From Zeimonas sediminis (lineage in GTDB: Bacteria > Pseudomonadota > Gammaproteobacteria > Burkholderiales > Burkholderiaceae_E): a stretch of DNA of 64,000 nt. Location of the stretch: NCBI RefSeq assembly GCF_023721795.1, contig NZ_JAMQYE010000001.1, forward strand, positions 186,001-250,000, read 5' to 3'. A program made the position numbers and the translations under genes. Below are positions 53,651-63,058 of the stretch, piece by piece (positions within the stretch are counted from its first letter, which is position 1; each line of letters opens with the position of its first letter). A model generated the notes under the pieces. The model searched no databases. It was not told the origin of the DNA and saw only the letters and a program-made list of their open reading frames with translations.

Positions 53651-54594
53651 GCCGGCGGGCGCTGCTCGGCGCGCTGGCCGTCGCGCCGCTCGCGCTCGCG
53701 GGTTGCGCGGCGCCGCAGGCGAGCCGGCTGCGCGACGGGATCTCGGGCGGGCAAGGCGAGGCTGCCGGCCTTCCGGCTCGCGCGCGGCTGGACGGAATCC
53801 CTTTCTTCGCGCAGCGCGACTGGGAGTGCGGGCCGGCGGCGCTCGCGATGGCGATGCAGCCCGCCGGCGTGCGCGTGTCGCCCGAGGCGCTGGTGCCCGA
53901 GGTCTGGGTGCCGGCCAGGCGCGGCAGCCTGCAGCCCGAGATGCTCGCTGCGCCGCGCCGCCGCGGCCTGCTGACGGTGCGGATCGGCAGCCGGCTCGCC
54001 GATCCGTTGCGGGCGGTCGCCGGCGGCCTGCCGGTCGTCGTGTTCCAGAACCTCGGCCTGTCCGCGGCACCGGTCTGGCACTACGCTGTCCTGATCGGCT
54101 ACGACCTCGATAGCGAGAAGGTCGTCCTGCATACCGGCGTCGACGAGGCCTCCGAGCAGTCGATCCATCCGTTCGAGCGGACCTGGGTGCGCGGCGGCGC
54201 CTGGGCGATGACAGCGTCGCTGCCCGCCCGCCTGCCGGACGGTGCCGACGAGTCGTCGGTGGCGCGCGGGATGGCCTCGCTCGAGCGGGTCGATGCCGCC
54301 GCCGCCTTGCGCGGATGGCCGGCGGTGCTGGCGCGCTGGCCGGACAACCGGACTGCCGCGCTGGGGCTGGGCAACGCGGCGTGGGCGAGCGGCGATCGCG
54401 CCGCGGCGCTCGCCGCCTGGCAGCGGGCGGTGCGCCGCCACCCGGACTTCGCCGACGCCTGGAACAACCTCGCGCATGCGCTGGGCGAGGCCGGGGAGCG
54501 TGGCGCAGCGATCGAGGCAGCGCGAAAGGCGATCGAGCTCGGCGGCCCCCGCGCTGCCGCCTATCGGGAGACGCTCGAGCGCCTGTCGCGCTGA
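53647..54594 (+). CDS. PA2778 family lipoprotein: C39-like cysteine peptidase with TPR-like tail
   Basis: 315 residues starting at a TTG that overlaps the PA2779 stop (TTGA). A lipoprotein signal ends in LALAGC (lipid-modified Cys20). The peptidase C39-like domain has FAQRDWECGPAAL (Gln and nucleophile Cys61) and VWHYAVLIGYD (His). The C-terminal 100 residues hold tetratricopeptide-like helices (LGLGNAAWASGDRAAALAAW, WNNLAHALGEAGERGAAI). Anchored in the outer or inner membrane, it may cleave a peptide or bind a partner. The substrate is unknown. Confidence 0.82.
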   Translation: MSRRALLGALAVAPLALAGCAAPQASRLRDGISGGQGEAAGLPARARLDGIPFFAQRDWECGPAALAMAMQPAGVRVSPEALVPEVWVPARRGSLQPEMLAAPRRRGLLTVRIGSRLADPLRAVAGGLPVVVFQNLGLSAAPVWHYAVLIGYDLDSEKVVLHTGVDEASEQSIHPFERTWVRGGAWAMTASLPARLPDGADESSVARGMASLERVDAAAALRGWPAVLARWPDNRTAALGLGNAAWASGDRAAALAAWQRAVRRHPDFADAWNNLAHALGEAGERGAAIEAARKAIELGGPRAAAYRETLERLSR

Positions 54595-54810
54595 GCCTTC
54601 CGGGAGCTGGGCCGGCCGGAGGCGAGCCCCTCGGCGCGCGCGGCCGAGGCATCCGGGCAACAGGATCCGGGCGAAGTGCCGACAATCCGGCGTAACGACC
54701 CGGGGGCAAGTGCCGGTACGCCGCACCCAGGTGTTAACATTTGAAGATTCGCCAAAGCTGCCTTATGTCCTGATCCCCCTCCATCAGCTCAGCAATGTCT
54801 CGAGTCCTGC
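54595..54810 (+). other. intergenic region upstream of the odhA leader
   Basis: No gene is visible. An AT-richer patch (54731-54750, GTTAAC and TTGAAG) is the most likely promoter area, but no convincing -10 was found. CTTATGTC at 54762-54769 also occurs at the edge of the mdh-gntR palindrome (minus strand). Confidence 0.4.
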
Positions 54811-54900
54811 CACCGGAAGCCGGTGAGGATTCGCCGGCGTCGTCCTTTCGCGGCGGCCGGGCATCTTTGACGAGAAACTCGTTCAACAAGGTGAAGCACC
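54811..54900 (+). promoter_or_regulatory. structured odhA leader, candidate sucA RNA motif
   Basis: Two hairpins precede odhA: CACCGG-AAG-CCGGTG (54811-54825), and TTGACGAG-AAA-CTCGTTCAA with one bulged T (54867-54886), ending just before the Shine-Dalgarno AAGGTGA (54888-54894). CACC of the first hairpin could instead pair with GGTG of the ribosome binding site. Burkholderiales carry a conserved cis-acting sucA RNA at this place; I match it by position and structure, not by a model search. Confidence 0.5.
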
Positions 54901-57762
54901 ATGATGAAAGCCTTCCGGTCGAACTCGTACCTGTTCGGCGGCAATGCTCCATATGTCGAAGAGCTCTACGAGAGCTACCTGAACAACCCGGGCTCGGTGC
55001 CCGACGCCTGGCGCGCCTGGTTCGACAGCCTGCAGATGGTGCCGGCGGCCGACGGCAAGCCTGAAACCCGCGACGTCGCGCACGCCCCGATCGTCCAGTC
55101 CTTCGCCGAGCGCGCCCGCGAGGGCACGCTGCAGCCGCGCGTGATGGGCGGCGACGCCGCCACCGCCCGCAAGCAGGTCTTCGTCCAGCAGCTTGTGGCC
55201 GCCTATCGCAACGTCGGTTCGCGCTGGGCCGACCTGGATCCCCTGAAGCGCCAGGAGCGCCCGCCGATCCCCGAGCTCGAGCCGGCCTTCTACGACTTCA
55301 CCGAAGGCGACCACGCCAACATCTACTCGGCGGCGAACACCTATTTCGGCTTCGACAACGCGCCGCTGCGCGACATCCTGCAGGCGCTGCGCGACACCTA
55401 CTGCGGCTCGATCGGCGCCGAGTTCATGTACATCAGCGACCAGGCCCAGAAGCGCTGGTGGCAGGAGCGCCTCGAGTCGACGCGCGCCCGGCCGAACTAC
55501 TCGCCCGAGAAGAAGAAGCGCATCCTCGAGCGGCTGACCGCCGCCGAAGGCCTCGAGCGCTACCTGCACACCAAGTTCGTCGGCCAGAAGCGCTTTTCGC
55601 TCGAGGGCGGCGAGACCTTCATCGCCGCGATGGACGAGCTGATCCAGCGGGCCGGCGAGGCCGGCATCCAGGAGATCGTGATCGGCATGGCCCACCGCGG
55701 CCGCCTGAACGTGCTGGTGAACACGCTGGGCAAGATGCCCAAGGACCTGTTCGCCGAGTTCGAGGGGCACCACGCCGACGACCTGCCCAGCGGCGACGTC
55801 AAGTACCACAAGGGCTTCTCGAGCGACGTCTCCACCCCGGGCGGCCCGGTCCACCTGTCGCTGGCCTTCAACCCGTCCCACCTGGAGATCGTCAACCCGG
55901 TGGTCGAGGGCTCTGCCAAGGCGCGGATGGTCCGGCGCAACGACCGCAACGGCGACCAGGTGCTGCCGGTGCTCGTGCACGGGGACGCGGCCTTCGCCGG
56001 GCAGGGCGTCGTCATGGAGACGCTGAACCTGGCGCAGACCCGCGGCTACGGCACGCGCGGCACGGTGCACATCGTCATCAACAACCAGATCGGCTTCACC
56101 ACCTCGGATCCGCGCGACACCCGCTCGACGATCTACTGCACCGACGTGGTCAAGATGATCGAGGCGCCGGTGCTGCACGTGAACGGCGACGATCCCGAGG
56201 CCGTCGTCTACGCGACCCAGCTGGCGCTGGAGTTCCGCCAGCAGTTCCGCAAGGACGTGGTCGTCGACATCGTCTGCTTCCGCAAGCTCGGCCACAACGA
56301 GCAGGACACGCCGGCGGTCACGCAGCCGATGATGTACAAGAAGATCGCGGCGCACCCGGGCACCCGGAAGCTGTACGCGGAGCGCCTGGCCGCGCAGAAC
56401 GTGATCGCCGAGGACGAAGGCGACCGCTTCGTCGCCGACTACCGCAAGGCGATGGACGAGGGCAAGCACACGGTGGACCCGGTCATCACGAACTTCAAGA
56501 GCAAGTTCGCGGTCGACTGGCTGCCCTTCCTGAACCGCAAGTGGACCGATTCGGCCGACACCGCGGTGCCGCTGGCCGAGCTGCAGCGCCTGGGCGAGCG
56601 CATCACGACGCTGCCGGCCGACCTGAAGCTGCACCCGCTGGTCGAGAAGGTGGTCAACGACCGCCGCGCGATGGCCCGCGGCGAGATGCCGCTCGACTGG
56701 GGCATGGGCGAGCACCTGGCCTTCGCGACGCTGTGCGCGGCGGGTTACGGCGTGCGCCTGTCGGGCCAGGATTCGGGCCGCGGCACCTTCACGCACCGGC
56801 ACGCGGTGCTGCACGACCAGAACCGCGAGAAGTGGGATGCGGGCGCGTACATCCCGCTGCAGTTCGTCTCGGAGAACCAGGGCAACTTCATCGTCATCGA
56901 CTCGGTGCTTTCCGAGGAGGCGGTGCTCGGCTTCGAGTACGGCTACGCGTCGTCCGATCCGAACACGCTGGTGATCTGGGAGGGGCAGTTCGGCGACTTC
57001 GTCAACGGCGCGCAGGTCGTCATCGACCAGTTCATCTCTTCGGGCGAGACCAAGTGGGGCCGGGCCAACGGCCTGGTCATGATGCTGCCGCACGGCTACG
57101 AAGGCCAGGGGCCGGAGCACTCGTCGGCGCGTCCCGAGCGCTTCCTGCAGCTGTGCGCCGAGCACAACATGCAGGTGTGCCAGCCGACCACCCCCTCGCA
57201 GATCTTCCACCTGTTGCGCAGGCAGATGATCCGGATGTTCCGCAAGCCGCTGATCATCCTCACGCCGAAGTCGCTGCTGCGCCACAAGGAAGCCGTTTCC
57301 TCGCTGGACGAGTTCGCCAGGGGCGAGTTCCGGACGGTGCTGGCCGAGCCGGACGCGGCGATCGACCCGAAGAAGGTGCGCCGGGTCATCGTGAGCACCG
57401 GCCGCGTGCACTACGACCTGGTTGCGGGCCGGCGCGAGCGCGAGCGCGACGACGTCGCGCTGCTGCGGATCGAGCAGCTGTACCCGTTCCCGCACAAGGC
57501 GCTCGAGGCCGAGCTCAGGAAGTACCCGAACGCGACGCAGGTGGTCTGGTGCCAGGACGAGCCGCAGAACCAGGGCGCCTGGTTCTACGTCCAGCATCAC
57601 CTGTCCGACGCGCTGAAGGAGGGCCAGAAGCTCGGCTACGCCGGGCGCGCGCCCTCGGCCTCGCCGGCGGTCGGCTACTACGACAAGCACTACGCGCAGC
57701 AGAAGGAACTGATCGCCGCCGCATTCGGCGACAGCAAGTCCCGCTCGCGCAAGGCCGCCTGA
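54901..57762 (+). CDS. odhA: 2-oxoglutarate dehydrogenase E1 component
   Basis: Thiamine-dependent decarboxylating subunit of the 2-oxoglutarate dehydrogenase complex. 953 residues, full length. N-terminal [20 protein letters not shown] is the part that binds E2. [23 protein letters not shown] and [11 protein letters not shown] carry substrate and TPP ligands; the C-terminus has [15 protein letters not shown]. Two ATGs in a row start the gene. AAGGTGA lies upstream, next to a leader hairpin. odhB follows after 58 bp. Confidence 0.97.
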   Translation: MMKAFRSNSYLFGGNAPYVEELYESYLNNPGSVPDAWRAWFDSLQMVPAADGKPETRDVAHAPIVQSFAERAREGTLQPRVMGGDAATARKQVFVQQLVAAYRNVGSRWADLDPLKRQERPPIPELEPAFYDFTEGDHANIYSAANTYFGFDNAPLRDILQALRDTYCGSIGAEFMYISDQAQKRWWQERLESTRARPNYSPEKKKRILERLTAAEGLERYLHTKFVGQKRFSLEGGETFIAAMDELIQRAGEAGIQEIVIGMAHRGRLNVLVNTLGKMPKDLFAEFEGHHADDLPSGDVKYHKGFSSDVSTPGGPVHLSLAFNPSHLEIVNPVVEGSAKARMVRRNDRNGDQVLPVLVHGDAAFAGQGVVMETLNLAQTRGYGTRGTVHIVINNQIGFTTSDPRDTRSTIYCTDVVKMIEAPVLHVNGDDPEAVVYATQLALEFRQQFRKDVVVDIVCFRKLGHNEQDTPAVTQPMMYKKIAAHPGTRKLYAERLAAQNVIAEDEGDRFVADYRKAMDEGKHTVDPVITNFKSKFAVDWLPFLNRKWTDSADTAVPLAELQRLGERITTLPADLKLHPLVEKVVNDRRAMARGEMPLDWGMGEHLAFATLCAAGYGVRLSGQDSGRGTFTHRHAVLHDQNREKWDAGAYIPLQFVSENQGNFIVIDSVLSEEAVLGFEYGYASSDPNTLVIWEGQFGDFVNGAQVVIDQFISSGETKWGRANGLVMMLPHGYEGQGPEHSSARPERFLQLCAEHNMQVCQPTTPSQIFHLLRRQMIRMFRKPLIILTPKSLLRHKEAVSSLDEFARGEFRTVLAEPDAAIDPKKVRRVIVSTGRVHYDLVAGRRERERDDVALLRIEQLYPFPHKALEAELRKYPNATQVVWCQDEPQNQGAWFYVQHHLSDALKEGQKLGYAGRAPSASPAVGYYDKHYAQQKELIAAAFGDSKSRSRKAA

Positions 57763-57820
57763 CCGCAGGCCCGGCCCCATCCTCCCGATACACGAATTCT
57801 CCGCTGGAGACCCAGGAAAA

Positions 57821-59101
57821 ATGGCCCTCATCGAAGTCAAGGTCCCGCAGCTGTCCGAATCGGTCGCCGAGGCGACGCTGCTGCAGTGGCACAAGAAAGT
57901 CGGCGAAGCGGTGGCTCGCGACGAGAACCTGATCGACATCGAGACCGACAAGGTCGTGCTCGAGCTGCCCGCGCCCGATGCCGGCGTGATCTCCCAGATC
58001 GTCAAGGGCGACGGCAGCACCGTCGTGGCCGGCGAAGTGATCGCGGTCATCGACACCGAGGCGAAGGCCGGCGCGGTGGCCGCGCCTGCCGCTGCCCCGG
58101 CGGCGGCTCCGGCGCCTGCCGCAGCCGCGCCGGCCGCGGCGCCGGCTGCACCCGCCGCCGCGGCAGGTGGCGCGAAGGCCGGCGTGGCGATGCCCGCCGC
58201 CGCCAAGCTGATGGCCGAGGCCGGCCTGTCGCCGGCCCAGGTGCCCGGCACCGGCCGCGACGGCCGCATCACCAAGGGCGACGTGCTGGCCGCTGCCGCC
58301 GCGCCCGCCGCCGCGCCGGCGCCGGCGATCCCGACCGGCGTGCCGACCAGCAGCCTGCCCGAGGTCAAGCCGCCGGTCGACCTGGCGAGCATGCTCGAGG
58401 GGCGCCCCGAGCAGCGCGTGCCGATGTCGCGGCTGCGCCAGCGCGTGGCCGAGCGGCTGCTGCAGTCGCAGGCGACCAACGCGATCCTGACGACCTTCAA
58501 CGAGGTCAACATGCAGCCGGTCATGGACCTGCGCAAGAAATACCAGGACCGCTTCGAGAAGGAGCACGGCACCCGGCTCGGCTTCATGTCCTTCTTCGTG
58601 AAGGCGGCCGTGCACGCGCTGAAGAAGTTCCCGGTGGTCAACGCGTCTGTCGACGGCACCGACATCGTCTACCACGGCTACTTCGACATCGGCGTGGCGG
58701 TGGGCTCGCCGCGCGGCCTGGTCGTGCCGGTCGTGCGCAACGCCGACCAGTTGAACTTCGCGCAGATCGAGAAGCAGATCGCCGAGTACGGCAAGCGCGC
58801 GCAGGACGGCAAGCTCGGCCTCGAGGACCTCACCGGCGGCACCTTCTCGATCAGCAACGGCGGCGTGTTCGGCTCGATGCTCTCCACGCCGATCATCAAC
58901 CCGCCGCAGTCTGCCATCCTGGGCATCCACGCGACCAAGGAGCGGCCGGTCGTCGAGAACGGCCAGATCGTGATCCGCCCGATCAACTACCTGGCGCTGT
59001 CCTACGATCACCGGATCATCGACGGCCGGGAGGCGGTGCTCTTCCTCGTCGCGATCAAGGAGGCGCTCGAGGACCCGTCGCGCCTTCTCCTCGACCTGTA
59101 A
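57821..59101 (+). CDS. odhB: dihydrolipoamide succinyltransferase (E2)
   Basis: 426 residues. A single lipoyl domain (lysine in IETDKVVLE), a long Ala/Pro-rich linker (about 85-120), a peripheral subunit-binding domain ([21 protein letters not shown]), a second Ala-rich linker, and the catalytic domain with [13 protein letters not shown] (His and Asp). It transfers the succinyl group to CoA. It sits between odhA and lpdA, 12 bp before the latter. Confidence 0.97.
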   Translation: MALIEVKVPQLSESVAEATLLQWHKKVGEAVARDENLIDIETDKVVLELPAPDAGVISQIVKGDGSTVVAGEVIAVIDTEAKAGAVAAPAAAPAAAPAPAAAAPAAAPAAPAAAAGGAKAGVAMPAAAKLMAEAGLSPAQVPGTGRDGRITKGDVLAAAAAPAAAPAPAIPTGVPTSSLPEVKPPVDLASMLEGRPEQRVPMSRLRQRVAERLLQSQATNAILTTFNEVNMQPVMDLRKKYQDRFEKEHGTRLGFMSFFVKAAVHALKKFPVVNASVDGTDIVYHGYFDIGVAVGSPRGLVVPVVRNADQLNFAQIEKQIAEYGKRAQDGKLGLEDLTGGTFSISNGGVFGSMLSTPIINPPQSAILGIHATKERPVVENGQIVIRPINYLALSYDHRIIDGREAVLFLVAIKEALEDPSRLLLDL

Positions 59102-59113
59102 GGAGAGCGCGAC

Positions 59114-60547
59114 ATGTCCCAGAATTTCGACGTCGTCGTCATCGGCGCCGGCTCCAGCGGCTACATCGCCGCGGTCCGCGCGGCCCAGCTCGGCTTTCGC
59201 GTCGCTTGCGTCGAGAAGTGGCGCAACCCGAACGGCGAGTACGCGCTCGGCGGCACCTGCCTGAACGTCGGATGCATCCCGTCCAAGGCGCTGCTGGCCT
59301 CTAGCGAGGAGTACGAGAAGGCCGCCGGCCATCTCGACGAGCACGGCATCTCGGTCTCGAGCGTGAAGATCGACGTGCCGAAGATGATCGCCCGCAAGGA
59401 CTCGATCGTCTCGAAGATGACCAAGGGCATCGAGTTCCTGTTCCGCAAGAACAAGATCACCTGGCTCAAGGGCCATGCCCGCTTCGTGTCCGGCGAGGGC
59501 GCGTCGATCCGCCTCGAGGTCATCGAGGACGGCGAGGCGCTGCTCGTCGAGGCCGCGAACGTGATCATCGCCACCGGCTCGAAGCCGCGGCACCTGCCCG
59601 GCATCCCGGTCGACAACAAGCTGATCTGCGACAACGAGGGCGCGCTCGCGATGACCGAGGTGCCCAAGCGGCTCGGCGTCATCGGCGCCGGCGTGATCGG
59701 CCTGGAACTCGGCTCGGTCTGGCGCAGGCTCGGCGCCGAGGTCACGATCCTCGAGGCTCTTCCGACCTTCCTGGCCGCCACCGACGTCGCGGTCCAGAAG
59801 GAGGCGGCCAAGCTGTTCGCCAAGCAGGGCCTGAAGATCGAGCTCGGCGTGAAGATCGGCGAGGTCGTGACCGGCAAGAAGGGCGTCAAGGTCGCCTGGA
59901 CGGACGCCAAGGGCGGGGCGCAGGCGCTGGAGTGCGACCGGCTGATCGTTTCGGTCGGGCGGGTGCCGCACACCGAGGGGCTGGGCCTGGAAACCATCGG
60001 CCTGGCCACCGACGAGCGCGGCTTCATCCCGGTCGACGGGCACTGCCGCACCGCCTTGCCCAACGTCTACGCGATCGGCGACGTGGTCCGCGGCCCGATG
60101 CTCGCCCACAAGGGCGAGGACGAGGGCGTGATGGTCGCCGAGCTGATCGCCGGCCAGAAGCCGCACATCGACTACGACAAGATCCCCTGGGTCATCTACA
60201 CCTCGCCCGAGATCGCCTGGGTCGGCAAGACCGAGCAGCAGCTCAAGGAAGAGGGGCGCGCGATCAAGACCGGCCAGTTCCCGTTCGCGATCAACGGCCG
60301 CGCGCTGGGCATCGGCTCGCCCGAAGGCTTCGTCAAGGTGATCGCCGATGCCGCGACCGACGAGGTGCTCGGCGTGCACGTGGTCGCGTCGTCGGCCTCG
60401 GACCTGATCGCCGAGGCGACGATGGCGATGGAGTTCAAGGCCTCGGCCGAGGACATCGGCCGGATCTGCCACGCGCACCCGTCGCTGGCCGAGGTGATGC
60501 GCGAGGCGGCCCTGGCGGCTTCCGACAAGCGCGCGCTGAACATGTGA
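59114..60547 (+). CDS. lpdA: dihydrolipoyl dehydrogenase (E3)
   Basis: 477 residues. FAD motif [13 protein letters not shown], redox-active disulfide [13 protein letters not shown] (Cys49 and Cys54), NAD motif [16 protein letters not shown] and the C-terminal catalytic His/Glu in [13 protein letters not shown]. Re-oxidises lipoamide of OdhB with NAD. AAGGAGAG upstream of the ATG. The downstream zapE start is 2 bp after its stop. Confidence 0.97.
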   Translation: MSQNFDVVVIGAGSSGYIAAVRAAQLGFRVACVEKWRNPNGEYALGGTCLNVGCIPSKALLASSEEYEKAAGHLDEHGISVSSVKIDVPKMIARKDSIVSKMTKGIEFLFRKNKITWLKGHARFVSGEGASIRLEVIEDGEALLVEAANVIIATGSKPRHLPGIPVDNKLICDNEGALAMTEVPKRLGVIGAGVIGLELGSVWRRLGAEVTILEALPTFLAATDVAVQKEAAKLFAKQGLKIELGVKIGEVVTGKKGVKVAWTDAKGGAQALECDRLIVSVGRVPHTEGLGLETIGLATDERGFIPVDGHCRTALPNVYAIGDVVRGPMLAHKGEDEGVMVAELIAGQKPHIDYDKIPWVIYTSPEIAWVGKTEQQLKEEGRAIKTGQFPFAINGRALGIGSPEGFVKVIADAATDEVLGVHVVASSASDLIAEATMAMEFKASAEDIGRICHAHPSLAEVMREAALAASDKRALNM

Positions 60548-60549
60548 CG

Positions 60550-61656
60550 ATGGGCGTCGTCCAGACCTGGCGCGCGGAGCTGGCGCGGCGAGGCTACCAG
60601 GCCGACGCCGCGCAGCTCGCGGCGATCGAGCGGCTGCAGCGGATGCACGACGAACTGGTCGTGTTCAAGGCGAAGCGCTCGACCCGGCTCAAGCGGCTGA
60701 TCAACCGGCCCGCGGTGCCGCGCGGCGTCTGGATGTACGGCGGGGTGGGGCGCGGCAAGAGCTTCCTGATGGACTGCTTCTACGAGGCGGTCCCGGTGGT
60801 GCGCAAGACCCGGCTGCACTTCCACGAGTTCATGCGCGGGGTGCACCGCGAGCTCGAGGAGCTGAAGGGCACGGCCGACCCGCTCGACGCGGTCGCCGAG
60901 CGCGTGGCCAGGCGCTACCGGCTGATCTGCTTCGACGAGTTCCACGTGTCGGACATCGCCGACGCGATGATCCTCGAGCGGCTGATGCGGGGCCTGTTCG
61001 CGCACGGGGTCACCTTCGTGATGACCTCGAACTACCACCCCGACGCGCTGTATCCCGAGGGCCTGCACCGCGACCGGGTGCTGCCGGCGATCGCGCTGAT
61101 CCGCGAGCACGTCGACGTGGTCAACGTCGACGCCGGGGTCGACTACCGCCGGCGCTCGATGGCGCAGGTCCAGGCCTATCACTGGCCGGACGACGCGGCC
61201 GCCCGCGCGGCGCTCGAGCAGGCCTTCGTCGCGGTGGCCGAGGCCCACGACGAGAACCCGCAGATGCTGATCGAGAACCGCGAGCTGCGCGCGCTCAGGC
61301 GGGCCGGCGGCGCGGTCTGGTTCGACTTCGACACGCTTTGCGGCGGCCCGCGCTCGCAGAACGACTACCTGGAACTGGCCAGCCTGTTCCACACGGTGAT
61401 CCTGTCCGGCGTGCCGAAGATGGGCGCGAACATGGCCTCGCAGGCGCGCCGCTTCGTGTGGCTGGTCGACGTGCTCTACGACCGTCGCGTGAAGCTGATC
61501 GTGTCGGCCGCCTGCCCGCCGGAGCAGCTCTATACCGAGGGCTCGTTCGCCAACGAGTTCCACCGCACGGTGAGCCGGCTGGTCGAGATGCAGTCGCGCG
61601 AGTACCTCGAGGCGCCGCGGCGCGAGGAAGGCGCCGCGCTGGGCGCGGCGGGCTGA
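60550..61656 (+). CDS. zapE: AFG1-family ATPase ZapE
   Basis: 368 residues. P-loop GGVGRGKS (residues 64-71), Walker B LICFDEFHVSDIADA, sensor MTSNYHPDALYPEGLHRDR. ZapE is a division-associated ATPase in E. coli, and AFG1 its mitochondrial relative works in quality control of respiratory proteins. Its location directly behind lpdA (2-bp gap) is common in betaproteobacteria and places it in the odh operon. Confidence 0.93.
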   Translation: MGVVQTWRAELARRGYQADAAQLAAIERLQRMHDELVVFKAKRSTRLKRLINRPAVPRGVWMYGGVGRGKSFLMDCFYEAVPVVRKTRLHFHEFMRGVHRELEELKGTADPLDAVAERVARRYRLICFDEFHVSDIADAMILERLMRGLFAHGVTFVMTSNYHPDALYPEGLHRDRVLPAIALIREHVDVVNVDAGVDYRRRSMAQVQAYHWPDDAAARAALEQAFVAVAEAHDENPQMLIENRELRALRRAGGAVWFDFDTLCGGPRSQNDYLELASLFHTVILSGVPKMGANMASQARRFVWLVDVLYDRRVKLIVSAACPPEQLYTEGSFANEFHRTVSRLVEMQSREYLEAPRREEGAALGAAG

Positions 61657-61658
61657 CG

Positions 61659-63047
61659 ATGGTCGCGGTGCCGTCCACCGAACGGATCGCCGCGCTGGTG
61701 TCCGAGCTGTCCTGCGGGCTGGTCGAGCGCGACGAGCCCGCCCGCCTGCTGCTGCTGGCGGCCTTCGCCGGCGAGCACATGCTGCTGGTCGGGCCGCCCG
61801 GAACCGCCAAGAGCGAGCTCGCGCGCCGCCTGCACCGGGTGGTCGGCGGCCGCTGGTTCGAGCGCCTGCTCACCCGCTTCACCGTGCCCGAGGAGGTCTT
61901 CGGGCCGATGTCGCTGGCCGCGCTCGACGAGGGGCGCTACGAGCGCGACGTGTCCGGCTACCTGCCGGACGCGTCGGTCGCCTTCCTCGACGAGGTGTTC
62001 CGGGCGAACTCCGCGATCCTGAACGCGCTGCTCGCGCTGCTGAACGAGCGGGTCTTCGACCAGGGCTCCCAGCGGATCGCCACGCCGCTGGTCGCGCTGG
62101 TCGGGGCCACCAACGAGATACCGGACGACGAGGCGCTGCGGGCCTTCCTCGACCGCTTCCTGGTCCGCTGCTTCGTCGAGCCGGTCGGCGACGAGGCCTT
62201 CGGCGAGCTGCTCGGGGCGGGCGCCGGCGCGGACGCGCCGGACGCATCGCCGTCGCCGCCGCGACTCGATGCAGGGGAGCTGCAGGCGGCCCGGCGCGAG
62301 GCCGCCGGCGTCGCGCTTCCGCCGCCCGTCGTCGCCACGCTCGGGGCGCTGCGCAGGCAGGCTCGCGACTGGAACCTGCCGGTGTCGGACCGGCGCTGGG
62401 TGCGCGCCGCGCAGCTGCTGCGGGTCGCGGCCGCGACCGCAGGGCGCGACGAGGTGGGCCTCGACGACCTGCTGCTGCTCAAGTACGTGTTGCCCGAGCG
62501 GGCGGACCAGGTCGAGCAGGTCGAGCAGTGGCTGCTCGCTCGCCTGGGCGCCGACGCGCCGCTCGAGCCGGTGCGGGCGGCGCGGATCGTCGAGGCCTTC
62601 GAGAAGCAGATCGAGCTGGAGCAGGGCGCCACCGAGCTGGCCTTCGACGATTCCGGCAAGCTCTCCCTGGTGCAGAAGGTCGGCGGCGCCGAGGCCGAGA
62701 CGATGTCCGGCGCCGCGCCGCGTCTCTCCGCCTTCAGCCGGCGCAAGCGCTACGGTGCGACCCACATCCGCGCGCGCATCGCGCAGATCGACGCGGCGCT
62801 CGCCGACTTCGACGCTTTCGCAGGGCAGGCCGCCGGCCACCGCGACAGGGTCGCGGCGCGACTGGGCCGGCATCCCTGGCTCACGCCGGCCTTCGTGGCG
62901 CGCATCGGGCAGGTGCTGGCGGCCAATGCCGCCACGGTCGCCGGCCTGCGCGAGCGGCTCGCCGGCATCCGCGCGGCCTTCGCCGCGCTGCCGCTGGCCG
63001 ACGACGACGACGGCCGTGCGCCCGCGCCGGTGGCAGTCGGCAGCTGA
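61659..63047 (+). CDS. MoxR-family AAA ATPase, RavA-like
   Basis: 462 residues. P-loop GPPGTAKS (residues 45-52), Walker B VAFLDEVFRAN, sensor GATNEIPDDEALRAFLDRF. The AAA part ends near residue 300. The C-terminal part is helical and charged, as in RavA. With the following ViaA-like gene it forms the usual MoxR/VWA pair, thought to act as a chaperone, including on respiratory Fe-S or flavin enzymes in E. coli. It begins 2 bp after zapE. Confidence 0.87.
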   Translation: MVAVPSTERIAALVSELSCGLVERDEPARLLLLAAFAGEHMLLVGPPGTAKSELARRLHRVVGGRWFERLLTRFTVPEEVFGPMSLAALDEGRYERDVSGYLPDASVAFLDEVFRANSAILNALLALLNERVFDQGSQRIATPLVALVGATNEIPDDEALRAFLDRFLVRCFVEPVGDEAFGELLGAGAGADAPDASPSPPRLDAGELQAARREAAGVALPPPVVATLGALRRQARDWNLPVSDRRWVRAAQLLRVAAATAGRDEVGLDDLLLLKYVLPERADQVEQVEQWLLARLGADAPLEPVRAARIVEAFEKQIELEQGATELAFDDSGKLSLVQKVGGAEAETMSGAAPRLSAFSRRKRYGATHIRARIAQIDAALADFDAFAGQAAGHRDRVAARLGRHPWLTPAFVARIGQVLAANAATVAGLRERLAGIRAAFAALPLADDDDGRAPAPVAVGS

Positions 63048-63058
63048 GCAGGGCGCCG

